Source: Cryptomeria japonica
Taxonomy: Eukaryota > Streptophyta > Pinopsida > Cupressales > Cupressaceae
Assembly: GCF_030272615.1 (NCBI RefSeq)
Contig: NC_081410.1
Coordinates: 257,409,533 to 257,473,532 of the forward strand
Direction: 5' to 3'
DNA: 64,000 nucleotides
Shown: positions 58,047 through 64,000 of the stretch, in pieces
Numbering within the stretch: position 1 is the stretch's first letter
Layout of the letters: every line of letters starts with the position of its first letter
Notes under the pieces: model-generated
The model's input: only the letters and a program-made list of their open reading frames with translations
Told to the model about the DNA's origin: nothing
Databases searched by the model: none
Translations under genes and position numbers: made by a program

Positions 58047-59630
58047 TGTAGACACCTAAAAATGGTCAACGCTTGCGAAGTCATACTTTAACATTTGCAC
58101 ATTGCCTCATTTTAGGTTTTTGTTTCGCATTAACATTTCTCTTATGATTCGTACTTGGTTTTTATCATTTGCGAACATCGAGTCATTCGTCTACATTCTT
58201 CAATCGTCTTGCTCTCGAATTTGGTCTTGTCGACAACAATCTCCAGTTATGATTGATCTTATCTTATTGCATCAATGTCAGTGCTCATTTGTCATTATTT
58301 TGGACATCATCAATCCTAATTAGGGTTTTGTCCTCCTGTCAATCTTGTGATCGATTTGTCATTGATTGTTGTCCTCTTGTCAATCTTGTCATCTGGCGAT
58401 CGATTTATCATCAATCCTTATCATTTTCAATCTTGTCATTTAATGATCGATTTGTCATCGGTCGTTGTCATGTTCGATTTTGTCATTTTGCGATCGATTT
58501 GTCATCAATCATGGTCATTTTCAATATTGTCATTTTGTAATCTATTTTGTCATCGATTCTTGTCCTCTTGTTCGATCTTGTCATTTTGCGATCGATTTGT
58601 CATCGATTGTTGTTTGTCTCAATTATGTCAATTTGGATCAATTTGTCATTGTTCCTCGTCAATTGGCGCATTTTCTCAATCAAATCATTTATCACATTGG
58701 TCATTTATCAATCCAAAATCAAATCATGATCGAGTCAATTATCTTTCATCAAGACCTAATTCATCTTCTAGGGTTTTGTGATTTCATCATTTAACCTTGT
58801 TTGTCATTTCTTCCTCTAGGATTAATAAATTATTTATTTATCCTAAGTCTTCTTGTCGCAATTAAATGTTCATTAAATTGGCTAATTATTCCTCTTTGTG
58901 AATTAATTAATAAATGACAAATTATTAATTAATTTACCTAATTCCTAATTTCCTATTTTAATCAATTTCTTAATTCCTAATTCCTCATTTTCTAATTTCT
59001 TAAATTTTCTAATTCCTAATTTCAATTTCCTCCTATTTCTCTCCTAAATTCATGGAAATGACATAGAAATTTGTCATAATTTGTCATAATTGACAATCAA
59101 TAAATCTTTGCATAGAAATTTGTCATAAATTGTCATAAATCTTTGCATAGAAATTTGTCATAAATTGTCATAAATCCTTGCATAGCAATTTGTCATACAC
59201 ATGTCATAATTTTGCTATTCTTGATTTGAATTTCCATTCGAATCACTATCATGCTAATTTGATCTTTTTCTCCAATTTCTCTATAAATTGGATGAATTTC
59301 TTCAATCGAATCCCTAATCAGACTATTGAATTTCTAATCACTTTGTCAAATCACGCTTCTAGTATTCTTGTGTCAATGTCAATCTTGCTTTCTCAATTAG
59401 GTTTATGCACTTGAAGGTGAGATCTACAACAAAACTATTTGGAGAAGAAAGAAGAACAATGGAGCCGCATGAAGGGAATATTTGGTTTGCATAATCTTTT
59501 TAAATGTTTTATCTTCATGTCTCTATTGAGTGTTGTTTAGGATAGATCATTGCAATGAGTGCTTTTCATGATTGAGCTAATTGATTAATGTTTATATTAT
59601 TTGTGATGATTTCCTATTTCCTAACGTACA
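58047..59630 (+). repeat. TatB 3' LTR
   Basis: 1584 bp, TGTAGACACC...GTACA, preceded directly by the polypurine tract. Tandem arrays as in the 5' LTR (58325-58620 and about 59062-59198). Followed by the target duplication ACCCT at 59631-59635. Confidence 0.95.
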
Positions 59631-60320
59631 ACCCTTATTTCCTTTGAGGGCCTTTAATGCTTTGTTTTACCTTGCAGGATAATTATTTCTTCTTTCGCTT
59701 TGATCACTTCTTATTCCATGCGCCACTGTTGTTACCTTTGAAACCTCATGGGATATGAGGAAAGCCTATACTTCTCCCCGACAAGCTTAGTGCGTGCAAC
59801 CCTTGGTGTTGTTGTTTTATCCCACGGGGTAAGGGAGAAGCTTCCTTGCCTTAATTTTCTTATCCCATGTGGTCTGGGTGATGTCTTTGAAAGCATGCAG
59901 GATAAGGGAAAATCCCCATTGCTACTTGTTGCTTTTATCCCATGAGATGCCGCTGTGTTCTTTGTCTTTATTTTCCTATCCCGCGGGAATGCACAGGATA
60001 AGAAATTCCTTCGTAGCTAAGAGAAAACCGCCATCGACCAGTAAGAGGAAAGGGGGAAATCGGCCCGCTAAAGACCAGGAGCCCTCCAACTGGTAAAATT
60101 AAAGTGAGTTGACCGACCAACCTGGTCAACTCAAAAATAGAATTGGAGCCCGAAAAGGATGCAAGGTCAAAAAGAAACCGCTTCACTTTTTTATTTTTCT
60201 TATCCCACACGGGCTCCCTTGTCTCCATTGATCTCCACAGGATAAGCATTCCTTTCTTTATCTTGACCCTCTTTTCCCGCAAGACCCCTCTTGTTAAGGT
60301 TGGCACAAAAATTTCCAATA
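59631..60320 (-). repeat. GypC 5' LTR, right portion
   Basis: Continues the LTR interrupted at 41668 and matches 37041-37728. It ends CCAATA where the other copy has CCAACA. CTTTC duplication at 60321-60325. Confidence 0.92.
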
Positions 60321-61444
60321 CTTTCACCAAGGCATATGCTTGTTTCTCCATCATGTCATACTTAAGTTGAGCTTCCTAGAGGGACTTGCTATAGAAGACA
60401 ATAGTTTGTTCATGACCTTCATCATTGTTCTAGAGCATGACTATTGCAACTGTATTGAATGATGCAAAAGAAAAAAATTGAAAAGGCTTACTAAAATCAG
60501 GAGCCTTCTGAACAAGAGCCTCCTTAATGGCCTTCTTAAATGCTAAAAATTGCCTATATTGCTTCATTTGTCCCATCAATCTTGGCCCCTTTCTTGAGCA
60601 TCCTTGAAATAGGTTTAACAATTTCAACAAAATTTGAAATGAACCTTCAAACAAAGTTGATCTGGCCAAAGAATGATTGTATGGCCTTGACAATATTTGG
60701 AATGGGTATCTTATCAATTTCTTCCACCCTTTCTGGATCTATTCTAACCCCCTCCTTTGATACAATGTGACCCAATAACCTTCCTTCAGTGACAACAAAG
60801 TGATATTTTTTTTGATTAAGTGATATCCTATATTCCAAAGCTCTTGTGAATACCTTCTCCAGGTCAAGACAATGATCTTCAGCCATTTTGGAAAATGCAG
60901 TCAAATCATCTTGATATACCACCATGACAATATATATCAAATCTGAAAATGCCACATCCATAGCCCTCTGGAAGGTAGATCCAACATTTATTAAGCCAAA
61001 AGGCATTCTCACATACACATAGGTTCCCCATGGAGTTGTGAAAGTATTTTTGTATTGCTTTGATTCCTTCACCTTCACCTAGTTGTATCCTAAAAATCCA
61101 TCCATCACAGGGAGAAATTCATAACTTGTGACCTTGTGCAACATGGCCTCCATGTTGAAGAGGGGTAATTGTCTTTCAATGATGACATATTCAGATTTCT
61201 AAAATCCACACATAGCCTAATGTCACCATTCTTATTCCTTACTGGAACTAAAATTGAAACCCAAGATGAATTTCTTATAGGTTTAATAATACCACCATCC
61301 CTAAGTTTCATCAACTCCTCTTGCATTTTAGGCCTAAGCATCAGATTGATAGGTCTCTATTTCTGTCTAAATGGTTTTGCATTTGGGTCTAAAGGGATCT
61401 CATGTTGGAATAGATCCTCCCTGTAAGCTTTAAATTCATCATAT
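60321..61444 (-). pseudogene. TatD reverse transcriptase and RNase H start
   Basis: Read on the minus strand: RT with the start-of-palm motif GGIIKPIRNSSWVSILVPVR (about 61300-61240), FTTPWGTYVYVRMPFGLINV (about 61045-60985), and the active site VYQDDLTAFSK (about 60925-60895). The thumb and an RNase H start (FFSFASFNTVAIVML, about 60475-60430), lacking the first aspartate, follow. MEKQAYALVK at 60350-60321 abuts GypC. Frameshifts near 61090 and 60700 and several stops. Confidence 0.85.
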
Positions 61445-62259
61445 TGTTAGGAATCCCACAGATACTGAGAGGGGGGGGGGGTGAATCAGTATCTAATTGG
61501 TAATTAGAATTTCTCAATTTAAAACATGCAGAACATATTATAACAGTGTACCAATATGCAATAAATAATGTAATAAATAGAATAAAAAACATCCACATGA
61601 AAAGCACACCATGACACAAGGATTTAATGAGGAAACCCGGCGTGGGAAAAATCTTGGTGGGATTTGTGACCCACAATATCCACTTATTGGCCAATAAGAG
61701 AATATTACTTACAAAAGGGGGCCTACACATGCAGGAAGGCCAATTGTTTAGAGCTCACTGCTCAATGGGAAGTCTCACTGACTTACAATGTGGATTATAC
61801 AAATCCAATGTCTTGTACTGCTTTACAATAGCATCTATAATGCCTGATCTAGTACCGGTTTCTACTCTGTTCTTTACATAAAACCTTTAACCTATATTTC
61901 GCATAATAGGTCTGCCTAATATCTTCTTTTTCTTCCCTTCTATCACTTACAAAATGTCTACAATGATCTCTCTTATATATAAGAGTCATCTTACAACTTG
62001 CCAAGTCGGCTTACAAAGTTTTTACAATAATAAACAAAATATAATATAACAAAAATCCTATCAGCCTCTGTGCCGGTATGCTTCCTTTCTCTGTGCCGGT
62101 GCTGGTGGTCTGGTGCCGGTGTAGAGTGTGATCTGTTGATGCCGGTGAACTATCTTGCCGGTGTAATGCCTTGCTGGTGTAATAGGATTGTAAGGTTGCC
62201 ATCAATGACAAAACCTTCAATCACATACAATGTCTCATTGGAGTGTGCATATGCCAACA
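61445..62259 (-). repeat. Solo copia-type LTR G3
   Basis: 815 bp with a perfect target duplication CATAT (61440-61444 and 62260-62264). Plus-strand ends TGTTAGGAATCCC...ATGCCAACA. G run 61471-61481; palindromic TCTCTTATATATAAGAG at about 61970-61986. Imperfect GTGCCGGTG repeats near 62070-62170. Confidence 0.95.
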
Positions 62260-62454
62260 CATATGACCATGCAAAAACATGCTTTTATTTTCTCAATAAT
62301 GCTATCAACATGGATCTAACCTTTGGTGTTATTTTCTTGCCAATGTAAACTCTTTTAGGAGATGACCCAGTTCCTAAATTGATTTCCTCCAAATCCTCCT
62401 TGTTTGCAGTTGAAGGTTTATTTATATGACTATACCTATTATCAAACACTATTT
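62260..62454 (-). pseudogene. TatD pre-RT linker
   Basis: Minus strand EEINLGTGSSPKRVYIGKKI (about 62390-62330), then LLRKYKHVFAWSY (about 62290-62260), the conserved segment before RT in Tat elements. It ends at solo LTR G3. Confidence 0.8.
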
Positions 62455-63187
62455 TTAAGCGACAAGTCCCCTAGGGATCTTGTTTGTTTTTAGTTGAACC
62501 ACTTCATTCCCAAATATTGTATCTACACCATTTATAATCTCTACAAAGGCATTGAAATCAATTTCTTGATTTTCATATTCATCCACACAATGCAAGAATA
62601 TTAATAGATCATCATCATCATTGAATACCTGCCAATTGCAAATGTTATTAAGGACTAAAGGTCTTGTCTTGACCTCCACTTTTAAAATTCTAGCCAGAGT
62701 GATATCATCACTTTTGAAAGCTACATTTGCCAAAAAGAAGGCAATTATATTCTTAGATATTTTCACCCAATTGACATTAAATGCATCAAAGAATTAAATT
62801 ATATCCCAAACAACATGACTGTATTGCTTCAATCTCTTATTATTTGAAGAATACCTTGATCTGATCTATGATATGACAAGCTCCAAATCTACTCATACTG
62901 ACAACATCTTGATACCATGCTTAACAACAAGATTCAATCCAAGTAGCAGGGCTTCATACTCTGCCACATTATTTGTGCATTCAAACAACAATTGAAAGAA
63001 ATAATTAAAGGTCTTCCCACTTAGTGCAATAAATACTACACTTTCCCCTGAACCCTCTTTTCTACATTCTCCATCAAAGTACATGTGCCATAACTCTTCA
63101 CAATTCTTCTGAACTTCAGTACTAGCAGGATCAAAATTCTACATAAGAGGTTGTGTTGGCTCAATTGTAAAGTTCTCCATAACAATA
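62455..63187 (-). pseudogene. TatD archaeal-type RNase H, placed between protease and RT
   Basis: MYFDGECRKEGSGESVVFIA (about 63084-63025), then ECTNNVAEYEALLLGLNLVV (about 62990-62930), matching the archaeal-type RNase H of TatA and TatB. The following part has QYSHVVWD and FDAFNVNW. A linker (62766-62455) contains WQVFNDDDDLLIFL. A stop lies after KMLSV (about 62890) and others near 62860-62780. No insertion boundary separates it from the protease (63188) or the pre-RT linker (62454). Confidence 0.8.
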
Positions 63188-63682
63188 TCATAAAAAACAC
63201 ACTATATTATTTGGGTCAACAAGCTCCACAATGGTGTCTGACCTTAACTCCCTTTCCAATTTGACCTCTTGACCATTCATAGAGATGGTAGCATAAGACA
63301 AATCAAGCTGCACATTACCTCCAAATGCAAAAATCCATTGTCTTGACAATAGCATACCATAGTGTGGAGGAACATCCACCACAGTCACCTCTACATTGTA
63401 AGTAGCTTTGGGAATATTTGCAAGCTTGACTTCCAAGTCCCTTAAAATCCCTATGATTGGTATAGAATGGTTATCCATAGCATAATATCTTCCATAATTA
63501 CAATAAATAGATAGTCCTAATTCTCTCATGACACGTTCTGGCATAATGTTTATGGTAGCACTAGAATCAATTATAAAATTCTTGACCAGTTTATTGTTAA
63601 TCAACAAAGTCAAATAAAAAGGGTCTACTTGGGAGGGGTTCTTGGTTATAGTGATGCCTAGGTAGACCTCTGAGACTTGCAT
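63188..63682 (-). pseudogene. TatD protease
   Basis: Retropepsin with FIIDSSATINIMP (about 63587-63550), D-S-S in place of the usual D-S-G/D-N-G, then GMLLSRQWIF (about 63355-63325; compare GRPWIH in TatA/TatB). Length about 164 residues to the stop at 63188. Confidence 0.85.
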
Positions 63683-64000
63683 ACTTTCTAATTGTTCCTC
63701 ATTAACATATGCATTTTTTTTCTTCTAAGACATTATTAACATTAGTCCTATGGAACACATTTGGTACACTAGAGATCAATGACAACACATTATCCTTATG
63801 CTCCTGAATCTTAATTATTTCTAGTATAGGAACATAAATTTTAATATGAGATAAGGTTTGAACGATATCGAAGAGTGGTGCACTAGTAATACTTGAATTG
63901 GTCTCCTTTTGTGTGGTTGTTTTCTGCTGCTTATCCTTTTCTTCTATTGCAGGCTTTGCTGATGCATCACGTTGGACCTCCTTGTCAGGCTTCATATACC
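63683..64000 (-). pseudogene. TatD gag end and pre-protease linker
   Basis: Minus strand with a basic, Gln/Lys-rich stretch (DKQQKTTTQKETNSS) and FDIVQTLSHIKIYVPILEII (about 63875-63815), the counterpart of the linker before protease in TatA and TatB. It ends in a frame change near 63700 before the protease and continues past the window edge. Confidence 0.7.

Larger units (their letters stand above)
41669..59630 (+). mobile_element. TatB: near-complete 18-kb Tat-lineage Ty3/gypsy element
   Basis: LTRs 41669-43251 and 58047-59630 (about 1583 bp each, TGTAGACACC...TACA), a tRNA-Trp type primer site, polypurine tract, and perfect duplication ACCCT (41664-41668, 59631-59635). Internal order: 2-kb leader, gag, protease, G-patch, RT, RNase H, archaeal-type RNase H, integrase, A-rich minisatellites, then an antisense plant mobile domain gene. 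Pol is a single 8.1-kb frame (45389-53494) with only point stops. It is inserted in the GypC right LTR, the innermost and so the youngest layer of this nest. Confidence 0.95.
35589..60320 (-). mobile_element. GypC: gag-only Ty3/gypsy element, with TatB inside its right LTR
   Basis: LTRs 35589-37728 and 40218-60320 (the latter split by TatB), flanked by the 5-bp duplication CTTTC (35584-35588, 60321-60325). Only about 2.5 kb of internal sequence remains (37729-40217), holding a minus-strand gag and no pol, so it would depend on enzymes from elsewhere. It sits in the RNase H gene of TatD. The target duplication shows the plus-strand LTR begins TATTGTCAC, not TGTCAC. Confidence 0.9.
33290..64000 (-). 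mobile_element. TatD: Tat-like Ty3/gypsy element hosting other insertions, open at right edge
   Basis: Minus-strand order from the right edge: gag end (63995), protease (63682-63188), archaeal-type RNase H (about 63130-62455), RT (61341-60647), RNase H (60321-60450 then 35583-35461), integrase (34400-33300). It is interrupted by solo LTR G3, by GypC (with TatB inside it) in RNase H, and by solo LTR G2. Removing GypC lets the RNase H sequence run on across its CTTTC target site. The 5' LTR and most of gag lie beyond the window. Confidence 0.85.

Overview
The window is nuclear DNA from a seed plant with a large, transposon-rich genome. Every coding segment I can identify belongs to an LTR retrotransposon, and I found no host gene, tRNA, rRNA or CRISPR array. 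The mix of Tat-lineage Ty3/gypsy elements, old copia debris, heavy nesting and many CGA-to-TGA style stops would fit a gymnosperm. That lineage guess is an inference and was not tested. My names for the elements are labels only.

Layout, left to right. (1) 1-17150 holds remains of an old plus-strand Tat element (TatE, gag and protease only). It is split by TatA (1476-14182, minus strand, 5-bp target duplication CTTTT). TatA has two LTRs and a one-frame pol (protease, G-patch, RT, RNase H, archaeal-type RNase H (aRNH), integrase), but no capsid gene. (2) 18243-26255 is a decayed Ty1/copia element (CopF). Its RNase H region is interrupted by a Tat-type LTR fragment. (3) 26256-31070 is a long minus-strand ORF remnant of unknown function, followed by an LTR-like or regulatory tract with GGGATA-type repeats (about 31100-33115). 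(4) 33290-64000 is a minus-strand Tat-like element (TatD) that runs off the right edge. Into it are inserted solo copia-type LTRs and a gag-only gypsy element (GypC, 35589-60320, target duplication CTTTC). GypC's right LTR in turn received TatB (41669-59630, plus strand, target duplication ACCCT), a nearly complete 18-kb Tat element. The nesting order is proved by three matching sets of target duplications and by an uninterrupted copy of the TatB target site in GypC's other LTR.

The most interesting biology is as follows. TatA and TatB each carry, between pol and the 3' LTR and on the strand opposite pol, a captured plant mobile domain (PMD, MAIN/MAIL-like) gene. Both encode PMD, then an acidic stretch, then a coiled coil, then an Arg/Ser-rich tail. 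The TatA copy keeps in-phase introns. TatD has its archaeal-type RNase H between protease and reverse transcriptase, not in the usual place after RNase H. In all three pol genes the ordinary RNase H has lost its first catalytic aspartate. TatA and TatB share a primer binding site that fits tRNA-Trp. The unidentified 4.8-kb ORF and the odd tandem-repeat LTRs are the other leads.

All coding regions are interrupted, so I annotate them as pseudogenes. TatB is the youngest by position and is closest to intact: one 8.1-kb frame broken only by point stops plus one frameshift near its start.
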